Counted from the first letter of the stretch, positions 10,701 through 21,015 are shown. The stretch: DNA of 64,000 bases from Photorhabdus caribbeanensis (GCF_018448885.1 NZ_RCWB01000004.1:143235-207234); one strand, 5' to 3'. Numbers and translations are program-made. The notes: generated by a model from the sequence alone, not told the origin.

Positions 10701-11331
10701 TGTACTCGCTGAAAGCGGCGAACAGGCTATGAATCTGGTGGAAGAGGGCTATTTCGATATCGTGCTGACAGATTGCCAAATGCCGGTGATGAATGGTTAC
10801 GAACTGGCTCAATTGCTGAGAAAACATGAACGATTACGGCAATTACCGCCATTTATTATTCTGGGATGCACTGCAAACGCATTTTCTACCGAACAGGCCC
10901 GTTGTTTGGAGGCTGGAATGAATGGCGTATTAATTAAGCCGTTGGTGCAAAGCAAATTGCTGGCAGAAATTACCCGTTATTACCGGCAAGTCAATGATAA
11001 AGCAACGTTAAAATTCGATGAAATTCAAGCGTTGTCACAACAAGATGTAGCTGTAGAACGCCAATTACTCAGTGCAATACAGCAAGGAATGTCGGAAGAT
11101 ATTGCAGAATTGCAGCAGCAGGAAAACCAACAATGCCATGAAAAAGTCATGCATCACGCCCACCGTATGAAAGGCGCTTTTGCGCTGATGCAATATCAGC
11201 AGGGAATACGTGTCTGCTTGCGGATTGAAAAGAGTGAACAGTGTGATGTGAAAACAATAGCCGTTTTATTAACTCGTGCGGAATATTTTCAACAGCAGAT
11301 TGCGCAGAAATTGGAAAAGGCACCATTTTGA
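7720..11331 (+). CDS. EvgS/BvgS-like unorthodox hybrid sensor histidine kinase
   Basis: A 1203-residue inner-membrane phosphorelay kinase. Domains in order: N-terminal membrane/signal segment (RWIAVLVLLLPLSGW); two tandem periplasmic Venus-flytrap solute-binding domains (about 65-290 and 308-535, each starting with a V-x-V-(A/G) strand); transmembrane helix about 545-568; PAS domain about 585-700; HisKA with phospho-acceptor H728 in MSHEIRTP; HATPase with NNLLGNAIKF, DTGCGIP and GGTGLGLP; receiver domain with D1018 in VLTDCQMP; C-terminal HPt with H1148 in AHRMKGAF. All catalytic relay residues are present, so a four-step His-Asp-His-Asp relay to the upstream regulator is expected. The ligand cannot be read from sequence. 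Confidence 0.94.
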   Translation: MKHRRKTWRWIAVLVLLLPLSGWSLNLFEYRNAQDLPANGLPVEFYSNITQESQEFLPFPVKEHGIFPPHFPTLKVGILCCIGAPLVIHRWDGKLEGIYADYLRLIETVLKRPVEVRLFGNWESAYKALQRGDIQLLSNSSSSQSGNEAHDTYPILVQPLALIMRKEQVNMPFAKMNIMAAPGSDPGVIKQLRKHYRRIVIAKNQQEGIQAVVDGEMDAYLDGQSQIAYLLAFRPFTGLTYRRDLSLGERYDFLGHNGDGMVEAVNLILTSIPHAIRNKVYERWISGLALGSNNDAAIFSAQEKAWIKKNPVVNVALTRTAPPYSFLDKNGQITGLDVDILRLLGEKSGITFNFIPTDGAIGIKKLLENGEAQMTSMINTPERRRWLSFSHPYGTVEWVMITRNERNAPYEFEQLKHHRVAIQRGHALSSLLKQYPEIFVVEVDSVTQGIDMVLAGAADATFDSLISADYLQASRYGANISIQSFKGSLQPEQYAIIPAYPQLVDILNKSIDALPPNELRVLRLKWLSMGNVASYDNKISPWVKLWGGALLVIALSSIFWGGYLAHQIRRRKTAESNLQDLLAYWETLFNNMPTPMFVCDPTMCITAANLYFRHEMGTIGSEVIGRSLFSLCFLKPTDEQEISLIFLRCLEGAPVHFSDRNIVIQGQDKDVYLWLESYSNTEGVVQGIIGGWFDVTERKLLAQELRQERDKAELASLEKSDFLAHMSHEIRTPLQAIIGILDLEVKKQTQPSTPLHIAWQAAISLQGIIGDVLDFSKIESGRMMLNLKPESLRAILESCVATFNHRAKEKELLFTYQFDLPSEYYYLLDATRVTQVINNLLGNAIKFTEQGGVQISASYQPIPESHQDEITLVVADTGCGIPETMYEAVLLPYVQVIQHNGGKTGGTGLGLPISVQLVELMGGNLKITGAPSGGAQVIVMLPLKRNVIEKEAISEKVENIGVELHESLNILVVDDLPANLQVLSLQLASSGHRIVLAESGEQAMNLVEEGYFDIVLTDCQMPVMNGYELAQLLRKHERLRQLPPFIILGCTANAFSTEQARCLEAGMNGVLIKPLVQSKLLAEITRYYRQVNDKATLKFDEIQALSQQDVAVERQLLSAIQQGMSEDIAELQQQENQQCHEKVMHHAHRMKGAFALMQYQQGIRVCLRIEKSEQCDVKTIAVLLTRAEYFQQQIAQKLEKAPF

Positions 11332-11377
11332 CGTACATTGCCCTCATGTTATTTACACCTAAGGAAGGTATTTATCC

Positions 11378-11566
11378 ATGAATACAATCATAGACAACAA
11401 ACAGGACCGGATTAACCTCCGATTGAAAAACATCGTCTTGAATAACCGAGATTCCGAAGCCTTCTTTAATGCATTAGTTAAACCGGTTCGCTTCAACAAA
11501 AAATTAGCAGATGCTTTCGAAGAACATAATCAGCGCGTGATCAACAAACGACCAATGATTATTTAA
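11378..11566 (+). pseudogene. DUF1778 (TacA-like) antitoxin remnant with internal deletion
   Basis: A 62-residue ORF whose start (DRINLRLK) looks like the ribbon-helix-helix strand of DUF1778 antitoxins and whose end (RDSEAFFNAL ... PVRFNKKLADAFEEH) looks like their C-terminal toxin-binding tail. Family members are about 85-95 residues; the middle, carrying most of the RHH helices, seems to be missing in frame. No GNAT acetyltransferase toxin follows; the next 170 bp hold no coding sequence I can recognise. AAGGAAGG upstream of the ATG is a good ribosome site, so a short protein may still be made. Family placement is by memory of the tail motif. Confidence 0.6.
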
Positions 11567-11742
11567 ATCTACTCATAGAGCCTCTAGACAGCAGGCATAA
11601 GTCGCCGACTCCCATTAAACCCTATCTAGCATTAAAATCCATCTAGCATCTATTTGATATGAGGACATATTTCGGGTATGTTTTCTCGTTCAATGATGGG
11701 ATATTCAACTGCTAATTAGAACAAAATTTCTGAGGATTTTGT

Positions 11743-12156
11743 ATGCGCACTTTATATCTTTTACCTATTTTCTTATTTTTAACCTCTTGTTCAACAAACC
11801 TCCCGCCCTATGAACGGGAAGCCAGACATTATGTTTATCGTTCTAACGATGATTTTGATCCCAATTTTGTAACACATGTAAATAACTCTATTAAGCTAAT
11901 GACCCCATTCTTTGAACAATTTTATAGAGAGGGAATTAAAGATAAAATGAATAATATTAGTTCACATGAAATTGAGCAAAAAATTAACTATTTTAAGAGT
12001 GATAATTTAATTCAAGAAATCAACATGTCAGAAATATTCATTTCACCAAAAATACATACAGAAAAAGTCAACAATAGTCAGATTTCAAATAAGAAGAAAA
12101 AAGCATTAATTGAGGGAATCATCAACTCTTACGAGGCCGGTTACTATGGAAAGTAA
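11743..12156 (+). CDS. Small lipoprotein, Exc2-family-like
   Basis: A 137-residue predicted lipoprotein. The N-terminus has a short hydrophobic signal and a lipobox ending at Cys16 (FLFLTSC), so it should be lipidated and membrane-anchored. The mature chain is hydrophilic, lysine/asparagine rich and AT-rich in codons. The segment from the Tyr/Arg-rich PPYEREARHYVYR onward resembles proteins annotated as Exc2-family lipoproteins (named after plasmid entry exclusion), but this is recalled similarity and no mechanism can be inferred. Ribosome site GAGGAT precedes the ATG. It lies between two TA remnants, which suits a plasmid- or island-derived segment. Confidence 0.6.
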   Translation: MRTLYLLPIFLFLTSCSTNLPPYEREARHYVYRSNDDFDPNFVTHVNNSIKLMTPFFEQFYREGIKDKMNNISSHEIEQKINYFKSDNLIQEINMSEIFISPKIHTEKVNNSQISNKKKKALIEGIINSYEAGYYGK

Positions 12157-12211
12157 GAAAATTAACTATGAACTTATAAGCATAATGGAAGCGGGGGAGA
12201 GGGAATTAACG

Positions 12212-12466
12212 ATGGACACAATAAACTATTCAGCATTTAGAACTCACTTCGCCAGCCCCTTAGATAAAGTGAACGACAATCACAAGCCAATTCTGATTAC
12301 TCATCAGAATGGCAAGCCAGCGATCGCCCTACGTTTGGAAGATTTTCAAGCCTACGAAGAAACAGCCTATTTAATGGCTAGCCCGAAAAACGCGGCACAT
12401 TTAAATCAGGCAATTGCTGAAGTGGAAGCAGGGAGAATGATTGAAAAAGGGCTATTGAAAGAATGA
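12212..12466 (+). CDS. yefM: YefM/Phd-family antitoxin
   Basis: An 84-residue antitoxin of the Phd/YefM fold (MDTINYSAFRTHFASPLDKV, then HKPILIT, and a SPKNAAHLNQAI tail). It normally binds and inhibits the ribosome-dependent RNase YoeB and represses its own operon as a complex. ATG at 12212 is chosen because GGGGGAGAGGGA stands just upstream and the product then matches YefM length; a longer in-frame extension to 12110 overlaps the lipoprotein gene. Its stop overlaps the start of the yoeB remnant by 4 bp, the standard coupling. The toxin is broken, so this is an orphan antitoxin. Confidence 0.88.
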   Translation: MDTINYSAFRTHFASPLDKVNDNHKPILITHQNGKPAIALRLEDFQAYEETAYLMASPKNAAHLNQAIAEVEAGRMIEKGLLKE

Positions 12467-12618
12467 TTTTATCTTGGACTGAAATGGTAAAGGCAACCCT
12501 TTGATGGAGAACCTTTAAAACATAATTGTCGGGTTATTGGTCTAGACGTATTAATCGAGAGCATCGTCTGGTTTACAAGGTAACAGATGATGCAATCATT
12601 ATCGTGCAGCACTATTAA
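12463..12618 (+). pseudogene. yoeB: YoeB toxin remnant (internal deletion plus frameshift)
   Basis: Three YoeB pieces can be read: the start MILSWTE at 12463 in frame 1, then [13 protein letters not shown] in frame 2 around 12490-12532, then [16 protein letters not shown] and a C-terminal ...QHY stop back in frame 1 (to 12618). Compared with about 84 residues in YoeB, the helical stretch between the N-terminal strand and the GxPFxGxPEPLKH motif is gone, and one frame change separates KHN from SGYW. The catalytic C-terminal sequence is still there but cannot be translated from the start codon. The toxin is therefore inactive while yefM upstream stays intact. Confidence 0.88.
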
Positions 12619-12631
12619 GGACTACCTATCA

Positions 12632-12668
12632 GAGGACTTCATAAACGAAGTCCCCTAGTCGTTATTTT
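12632..12668 (+). terminator. Hairpin after yefM-yoeB
   Basis: GGACTTC (12634-12640) pairs with GAAGTCC (12647-12653) around a 6-nt loop; a weak T-rich stretch (GTTATTTT) follows a few bases later. Plausible rho-independent terminator of the yefM locus. Confidence 0.5.
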
Positions 12669-12736
12669 AAGAAATCGTGATGGCGACTATGCAACAAGCC
12701 AAATACCATCCATTGTTGCGTTACTTTTTCGACTAG

Positions 12737-13042
12737 TCAAAATCCATCAATGAGAAAATCCAAAGCATCTTTAATTTGTTTCCGGTGGGATGTGACATCA
12801 ATAACTTCATTACCGATCATAGATACTCTGATACTTGCCATTTCATGAGTCATGACGATGTAGTCACTCTCCTCAATTGTCAATATTGGACATAATCTTA
12901 TAGGAACTTTGCCTTTAAAATTTTCTTTCAGAAACAGGGGTATCATTAATCTTGTATTCAACATATCAATAATGTCACTCTGTACGTCAAGAAGATATGG
13001 GTAAGCAGAATTGCCAATATTGCGATAAACAACATACTGCAT
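12737..13042 (-). CDS. ccdB: CcdB-family toxin
   Basis: A 101-residue protein matching CcdB in length and landmarks: start MQYVVYRN, a YLLDVQSDIID segment, the MIPL and VPIRLCPIL strands, MTHEMASI, and a C-terminal helix. CcdB poisons DNA gyrase through its C-terminal residues (WGI in F plasmid CcdB); here the chain ends in LIDGF, so the classical Trp-Gly-Ile end is replaced although a Gly is retained. ATG at 13042 lies 1 nt after the ccdA stop, so the pair is translationally coupled. The frame is intact with no sign of decay. Whether gyrase is still the target is uncertain, as chromosomal CcdB variants are often weak. Confidence 0.88.
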   Translation of the reverse strand: MQYVVYRNIGNSAYPYLLDVQSDIIDMLNTRLMIPLFLKENFKGKVPIRLCPILTIEESDYIVMTHEMASIRVSMIGNEVIDVTSHRKQIKDALDFLIDGF

Positions 13043-13043
13043 C

Positions 13044-13283
13044 TCAGAACACCCTGTACTTGTCAGACAGTAAACCGTGTTCGTTAGTGATACGATTAAG
13101 TTCTTCCATTCCTGCCTTATTCTCACGTTTCCAGCGTTCAGACTCAACGGCTTTCAGTTCCGAAATTAATGCTTTAGTCAGCACTGCTGATAAGTTAAGC
13201 CCTACCTGTCTCGCTTGTTGATACAGTTCAGGTGCAACGGTCACGCTCACTGTTTTCTTTAATCTGATTTGTGTTGCTGGCAT
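13044..13283 (-). CDS. ccdA: CcdA-family antitoxin
   Basis: A 79-residue antitoxin with an N-terminal ribbon-helix-helix (KTVSVTVAPELYQQARQVGL) and a C-terminal CcdB-binding tail (ERWKRENKAGMEELN ... GLLSDKYRVF). ATG at 13283 is preferred over an upstream ATG at 13304 because CAGGGG lies directly in front of it. It is expected to neutralise the neighbouring CcdB and to repress the operon with it. Both genes look intact, making this one of three apparently complete native TA loci here (with 32515-33065 and 47270-47798). Confidence 0.9.
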   Translation of the reverse strand: MPATQIRLKKTVSVTVAPELYQQARQVGLNLSAVLTKALISELKAVESERWKRENKAGMEELNRITNEHGLLSDKYRVF

Positions 13284-13370
13284 GTTAACCCCTGTATGAA
13301 ACACGTTATTTTACACTTGTAATTATAGCAAGCTTTTTTATATAAGGACGGCAGAAAAGAGTCAATACAT

Positions 13371-13751
13371 CTAATCCAAAGGACATACCCGGATAATATG
13401 ACCATCGGGATCTTCAACGAGGAAAGTACGACCAAAGATTTCGGTATGGGGTTCCTTCACAATCTTGATATCGGGCTTCTTTCGCCATTCCTCAAATAAG
13501 CGATCTACATCTTCGCCGGATGGCAACATAATACCGATCTCAGAGAACCGTGGAGTAGAGGCATCCGGCGTTGTTCCGCCTGACCAAATAGCAAATAGTG
13601 CTTCACCGCCAGCGGCAAATGCCACATAACGAGGGCTAGAAAACACCGGCTTAGCATTGAAAATCGTCTCGTAGAAAGCCGTCGAACGTTCAATATCAGA
13701 TACATAGACAAGTTGAAGGTTGGGTTTAGGGGAAGGGGATATTGTCATCAT
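13371..13751 (-). CDS. VOC (glyoxalase/bleomycin-resistance) superfamily protein
   Basis: A 126-residue single-module vicinal oxygen chelate protein. Typical features are the first strand and helix (LQLVYVSDIERSTAFYETIF), the FAIW strand near the middle and the C-terminal FLVEDPDGHIIRV, where the metal-ligand Glu/His region sits. VOC proteins include glyoxalases, dioxygenases and antibiotic-binding proteins; the substrate cannot be told. The ATG at 13751 (ATGATG, next Met at 13748) is chosen because the family fold starts just after; an upstream in-frame extension to 13835 adds no recognised sequence. It stands alone between TA loci. Confidence 0.8.
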   Translation of the reverse strand: MMTISPSPKPNLQLVYVSDIERSTAFYETIFNAKPVFSSPRYVAFAAGGEALFAIWSGGTTPDASTPRFSEIGIMLPSGEDVDRLFEEWRKKPDIKIVKEPHTEIFGRTFLVEDPDGHIIRVCPLD

Positions 13752-14042
13752 GTCATTCTCATCTAAGTTAGATTCAATAAGAGAGTAAAAGCAAATCAAT
13801 ATGTAACATTTGTTACCGGATTGCGCTTGTATCATAGTAATATAATGTTAGCAGGCTGTATATACATACATATGTAAATTGATGTGGGAATTCTGGGATA
13901 TGGAGATGTCTAAGATCGAATCTTGTGGGGAAAACATGAGAGTTACCTCTTGCGCTTTGTATAAGGATTCAACATCCATATCCAAACCGGTAACTCTCAA
14001 CCTTCCAAAGTGCTTTGTCAGATCTGATAAGACTAGCGACAG

Positions 14043-14615
14043 TTAATCGTCAAGGGAATTTTTCATCCTATTTTGAGTATATTCAATCAATTCTTCAATT
14101 TCTAAGTTAGGGGTTGTACCACAATGAATATCACAGAACAATATCGGGTTAGATCCTCTCGACGAATAAAAACCTTGAATATCTTTTAAATTTGATTCCC
14201 TAGCTGCACATAAAGCTCGTAAGATTCTTTTTAACCTTTCTTTATCACTTTCGTTATTAATAAAGTTCTTAAGATTCGCTCTACCACCGTGGGAAATTTG
14301 AAAGAAATGATTACCACTATTATTACTGGTATCAATTCGTTTCATCTTAATAATAGTAGCGTCCTCATTACGATCTATACCATTGCTACCTTGAAATGAA
14401 AATCTAGCATCAAAAACGTCTAAGTACACGCTTGGCAAGCCATAACTACGATCACAGTTTTTAAAAACACCTTTAGTAGAATTATTTAGATTCATTGGCT
14501 TATACGCTATATTATCAAGCATATATACATATCCGCCTTTCGCTTCGCGAGAATCTTTTATTTCTGCTTCAGTAAGATTAATAATTTCACCATTTCTTAA
14601 TTGTATGTGAGCCAT
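14043..14615 (-). CDS. Unrecognised 190-residue protein
   Basis: I do not recognise this family. The chain is 190 residues, soluble, without signal peptide or membrane segment, rich in Asn, Ser and charged residues. It begins MAHIQLRNGEIINLTEAEIK, has an aromatic middle (YLDVFDARFSFQG), a His-Gly pair (ISHGGRANLKNF), an Arg/Leu-rich helix (ERLKRILRALCAARE) and a Cys/His cluster (LFCDIHCGTT). AAGGGG stands upstream of the ATG. Codon use is AT-rich like the adjacent lipoprotein. Flanked by ccdAB and the vapD locus, it could be a solitary toxin, immunity or effector-type protein, but no evidence beyond location supports that. Confidence 0.55.
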   Translation of the reverse strand: MAHIQLRNGEIINLTEAEIKDSREAKGGYVYMLDNIAYKPMNLNNSTKGVFKNCDRSYGLPSVYLDVFDARFSFQGSNGIDRNEDATIIKMKRIDTSNNSGNHFFQISHGGRANLKNFINNESDKERLKRILRALCAARESNLKDIQGFYSSRGSNPILFCDIHCGTTPNLEIEELIEYTQNRMKNSLDD

Positions 14616-14857
14616 CTCATAATCCCCTTTTACTTGTCAAAAAAATGTGTATTTTCACATAAAAGATAAGAAAAATTCGTATTCATATCACGATTAAATA
14701 TTCATTTTATGACAAATCAGAAAATGTACTGGCTTACAGGATTTTATTTAGTGAATAACTGAAAAATAGAAAGAAGAATTAGCAGCGCTAATAGGAGCGT
14801 CTCAGAAAACAGAAAAAATTCTTGCATCTAGACGCGAGCATAGCCAATTAACATAAT

Positions 14858-15138
14858 TCACTGACCTTTAACCACAGGAGTGAAATCAGACCATTGTTCA
14901 ATTCTGAAAGCGCGAATGTCACGCACTGAGGGAGGAAACCACGATTGGGCCTTGAGAGATTGGATCGCTACAAAAAGCTGGGCCATGTTTTCGTCTTCGC
15001 TGACATACAGACTGCCCTGAACGCGTCTAAAACCTATTGAGCCAGCATTGCACCGATTTCAGCATAGGCTTGCGATACTCCTTTAGGGTGGTGTTGTTCG
15101 GTGTCAGCGACCACTAAATCAAAAGCAATAGCGTACAT
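14858..15138 (-). pseudogene. vapD: VapD endoribonuclease, frameshifted
   Basis: Reading down from ATG at 15138 gives MYAIAFDLVVADTEQHHPKG..., the conserved VapD start, through ...AEIGAMLAQ and then a stop. One frame over, the protein resumes as GFRRVQGSLYVSEDENMAQL and runs through SWFPPSVRDIRAFRIEQWSD to a stop at 14858. The two parts together give the usual VapD length (about 92). A single frame change near 15037 therefore inactivates it. VapD is a Cas2-fold RNase toxin. It directly abuts its putative antitoxin gene (stop TGA immediately before this ATG). Confidence 0.88.
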
Positions 15139-15330
15139 TCAGGCGGCCTTGGGATCATTGTTAATGTGGGTCAGACGGTATTCGGTTTTTTCACCCGTTT
15201 CTACCAAGACGACTTCTATCATCCAGTCACCATCGTCTAGCGGACGGAGCAATTTCCCTACTTCATATTTTGGCCCAAACGCACCAAAGCTTTTTATCGT
15301 GCCAACAGGTACAGATAGTGTCGTTATCAT
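15139..15330 (-). CDS. DUF5397 protein, putative VapD antitoxin
   Basis: A 63-residue protein (MITTLSVPVGTIKSFGAFGP..., ending HINNDPKAA). It matches my recollection of DUF5397 proteins encoded immediately upstream of vapD in enterobacteria, and its stop is directly followed by the vapD ATG, the layout of a two-gene TA operon (compare VapX-VapD). The frame is intact, while the VapD partner is frameshifted, so it is now an orphan. The antitoxin role is inferred from arrangement. Confidence 0.72.
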   Translation of the reverse strand: MITTLSVPVGTIKSFGAFGPKYEVGKLLRPLDDGDWMIEVVLVETGEKTEYRLTHINNDPKAA

Positions 15331-15477
15331 GGCCGTTCCTCGTTATTTAAACTCACTGATAGTGTAGTATTTTGAGAATATTGTTTCAAGAACGACTTTC
15401 GAGAATACTAACCCCTTGATGTTGTGTTGTGCTAATTTAACTGTTCCCAATACTGAGCCTGTTAGCCAATAATTAAT

Positions 15478-16797
15478 TTAATCATAAATATAGCGATTAA
15501 TAAGATTTTCGAGTAATTCCTGTTGTCCACTTCGATGCTTAGGTTCCTGAACCAATGTTTCTGCATAGTAAGCCACTTCATCAAGTGTCATTTTTCCTTC
15601 AAGAATATTTCTACCTAGTTCACTATTCCAACCAGAATAACGTTGAGCGACATACTCATCTAATTTACCGTCTACTAATATTTTCACCGCACTCTTTAAT
15701 GATAAAGCCATAGTATCGATGGCGCCGATATGCCCATAAAACAGATCATCAATATCAATACTCTGACGGCGAACTTTTGCATCGAAATTTAAACCCCCAG
15801 TTGTAAAACCCCCGGCTTTTAAGATTTCATACATTACAAGAGAATTCTCCTCGACACTATTTGGAAATTGATCGGTATCCCAACCCAGTTGAGCATCCCC
15901 GCGATTCGCATCAATAGAACCAAATATTCCCAATGCAATCGCTGTGGCTACTTCATGCTGAAAGGAGTGTCCAGCTAATGTGGCATGATTAGCTTCAATA
16001 TTCACCTTAATTTCATTTTCTAAACCAAACTGCTTTAGGAAACCATAAACAGTCGCCACATCATAATCATATTGGTGCTTAGTCGGCTCCTGAGGTTTAG
16101 GTTCAACTAATAATGTCCCCTGAAAACCAATTTTGTATTTGTAATCCACAACCATTTGCATAAAACGTCCGATTTGTTCTCTTTCTTGACGTAAATCTGT
16201 ATTGAGCAAACTTTCATAGCCTTCACGTCCGCCCCACAGTACATAATTTTCACCACCCAGTTTTTTAGTTATTTGCATAACCTGACATACTTGTGCTGAT
16301 GCATAAGCAAAAATATTGAGATCTGGATTAGTTGATGCACCGGCAGCATAACGGGGATGTGTAAAACAATTTGCCGTTCCCCATAACAATTTAACGCCAG
16401 TTTCTGCTTGTTTATCGGCAAGAATATCGGACATAACCCCCAAATTATAAATATATTCTTTTAAGGAACAGCCTTCGGGAGCAACATCAATATCATGGAA
16501 ACAATAAAAAGGAATATTTAATTTGTAGAAAAACTCAAAAGCAACATCAGCTTTAAGCTTCGCCAATTCTAAGGCATCACCTCCTTGTTGCCAAAAACGC
16601 TCAAATGCCCCAGAACCAAACATATCAGTACCATTCCAACAAAAACTGTGCCAATAGCAGACGGCAAAACGCAGATGATCTTTCATCTTTTTGCCTAGAA
16701 TAATCTCTTCGGGATTGTAGTGACGGAAAGCTAATGGATTATTACTTTGTCTACCTTCGTAACTAATTCTATCCACTCCCTCAAAATATCGATGCAT
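15478..16797 (-). CDS. xylA: Xylose isomerase
   Basis: Cytoplasmic isomerase converting D-xylose to D-xylulose. At 439 residues it has the class II enterobacterial length and landmarks: the YWHSFCWNG and [10 protein letters not shown] segments, the catalytic His in [12 protein letters not shown], the metal-binding [16 protein letters not shown] and [12 protein letters not shown], and [20 protein letters not shown]. All metal-ligand regions appear intact. It is divergent from xylR, with a 196-bp intergenic region containing a CRP-like site. No xylulokinase (xylB) or xylose transporter lies alongside; the next genes are glycosidases. Confidence 0.96.
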   Translation of the reverse strand: MHRYFEGVDRISYEGRQSNNPLAFRHYNPEEIILGKKMKDHLRFAVCYWHSFCWNGTDMFGSGAFERFWQQGGDALELAKLKADVAFEFFYKLNIPFYCFHDIDVAPEGCSLKEYIYNLGVMSDILADKQAETGVKLLWGTANCFTHPRYAAGASTNPDLNIFAYASAQVCQVMQITKKLGGENYVLWGGREGYESLLNTDLRQEREQIGRFMQMVVDYKYKIGFQGTLLVEPKPQEPTKHQYDYDVATVYGFLKQFGLENEIKVNIEANHATLAGHSFQHEVATAIALGIFGSIDANRGDAQLGWDTDQFPNSVEENSLVMYEILKAGGFTTGGLNFDAKVRRQSIDIDDLFYGHIGAIDTMALSLKSAVKILVDGKLDEYVAQRYSGWNSELGRNILEGKMTLDEVAYYAETLVQEPKHRSGQQELLENLINRYIYD

Positions 16798-16904
16798 ATC
16801 AGCCTCTATCTAATAGACATACGTGTATATATGAAATTTTGTTCATCAATACAGCTATTTTCAATTGTGTTATTTTATTTCTTCATTAAGATTATTGTTA
16901 ATTG

Positions 16905-16920
16905 TGTGATTTATCTCATA
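16905..16920. promoter_or_regulatory. Candidate CRP site in the xylA-xylR intergenic region
   Basis: TGTGA-TTTATC-TCATA matches the 5-6-5 CRP pattern with one weak half. It sits between the divergent xylA and xylR genes, where enterobacteria usually have CRP and XylR sites. XylR half-sites were not identified. Confidence 0.45.
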
Positions 16921-16993
16921 ATTTGGTATTAATTCAACCTTGAAAATAGAATCATACTTATGATTAATATTGTATAAATCAATAAGGATATCA

Positions 16994-18178
16994 ATGATGA
17001 ACAGACGATACCATATAACACTATTATTTAATGCCAATAAAGCTTATGATCGCCAAGTGATAGAAGGGATAGGTGAATATTTACAAACATGTCAATGTAA
17101 TTGGGATATTTTCATTGAGGAAGATTTCACCACTAAATTAAATAGTTTGAAAACCTTGCAGAGTGATGGAATTATTGCTGATTTTGATGATATAGAAATC
17201 CAACGTATTTTCAGTCAGGTAGACATTCCTGTTATTGGCGTCGGCGGCTCTTATCACCAAGAAAATCACTATCCTGCGGCTCATTATATTGCGACGAATA
17301 ACTTCGCTTTAATAGAAAGCGCATTTAATCATTTAAAAGATAAAGGTATTAAACGTTTTGCATTTTATGGTTTACCTCAGACAAGTGGTAAACGATGGGC
17401 AATAGAGCGTGAATACGCTTTCCGACAATTAGTCGAAAAAGAACAATATCAAGGTGTGGTATATCAAGGGATGGAGATGACACCAGAAAACTGGTCTTAC
17501 GCACAAAATAGAGTAAAAGATTGGGTCCAAACTTTACAGCCAAATACAGGCATTATCGCGGTAACGGATGCCAGAGCTCGACATATTTTAGCCGCATGTG
17601 AACATTTAAATATTCCTATTCCCGATAAAATCTGTGTTATAGGTATAGATAATGAAGAAATAGCCCGTTTTCTTTCGCGTACCGAGCTCTCTTCCGTGGT
17701 GCAAGGTACACAACAAATGGGCTACCAGGCAGCAAAATTACTTCATCAAATTCTTAAAGGTTATACACCTAAAAAATATCATCGCCAATTAATCCCACCT
17801 TTAAAAGTTATTGCAAGGCAATCAACAGATTTTCGGGCAGTAAACGACCCCGCGGTTATTCAAGCAATGCATTATATTCGTCATAACGCCTGTAAAGGGA
17901 TAAGAGTTGAACAAGTTATTGATGCTGTTGGTATGTCTCGTTCTAATCTTGAAAACCGTTTTAAAAATGAATTTGGTCAAACAATTCATACCATTATTCA
18001 TAATGAAAAGTTAGATAAAATAAAAAATCTTTTAATCCACACCTCTATTTCAATTAATGAAATTGTTACTGTTTGTGGCTATTCTTCTTTACATTATTTT
18101 TACTCTATGTTTAAACGGAACTATAATATGACACCTAAAGAGTATCGAGACAAATATCAAATCACTAAAAAGACTTAG
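16994..18178 (+). CDS. xylR: XylR, AraC-type activator of xylose genes
   Basis: A 394-residue regulator (392 in E. coli). The N-terminal half is a LacI-like periplasmic-binding-protein fold (ITLLFNANKAYDRQVIEGIGEYL, ... VIGVGGSYH) expected to bind D-xylose; the C-terminal half carries two AraC-type helix-turn-helix units (IRVEQVIDAVGMSRSNLENR and INEIVTVCGYSSLHYFYSMF). Colinearity with E. coli XylR is very strong. Start at 16994 (ATGATG) is chosen for the AAGGATAT ribosome site; an ATG at 16970 lacks one. Divergent from xylA, which it should activate with xylose. Confidence 0.95.
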   Translation: MMNRRYHITLLFNANKAYDRQVIEGIGEYLQTCQCNWDIFIEEDFTTKLNSLKTLQSDGIIADFDDIEIQRIFSQVDIPVIGVGGSYHQENHYPAAHYIATNNFALIESAFNHLKDKGIKRFAFYGLPQTSGKRWAIEREYAFRQLVEKEQYQGVVYQGMEMTPENWSYAQNRVKDWVQTLQPNTGIIAVTDARARHILAACEHLNIPIPDKICVIGIDNEEIARFLSRTELSSVVQGTQQMGYQAAKLLHQILKGYTPKKYHRQLIPPLKVIARQSTDFRAVNDPAVIQAMHYIRHNACKGIRVEQVIDAVGMSRSNLENRFKNEFGQTIHTIIHNEKLDKIKNLLIHTSISINEIVTVCGYSSLHYFYSMFKRNYNMTPKEYRDKYQITKKT

Positions 18179-18184
18179 CTATTT

Positions 18185-18225
18185 AAAATTAATAAGCCAT
18201 CCTCAAATCAAATAGGATAGCTTTT
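18185..18225. terminator. Possible bidirectional hairpin between xylR and the GH1 gene
   Basis: AGCCATCCT pairs imperfectly with AGGATAGCT across an A/T-rich loop, followed by TTTT. It lies between two converging genes, where a shared terminator is expected. Confidence 0.4.
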
Positions 18226-18232
18226 AATTTAA

Positions 18233-21015
<2,783 letters not shown>

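Noticed and set aside
13900..14045. 48-codon ORF on the plus strand
   Set aside because: No recognisable product and no convincing ribosome site; it overlaps the end of the unknown gene on the other strand and mainly spans the inverted repeat.
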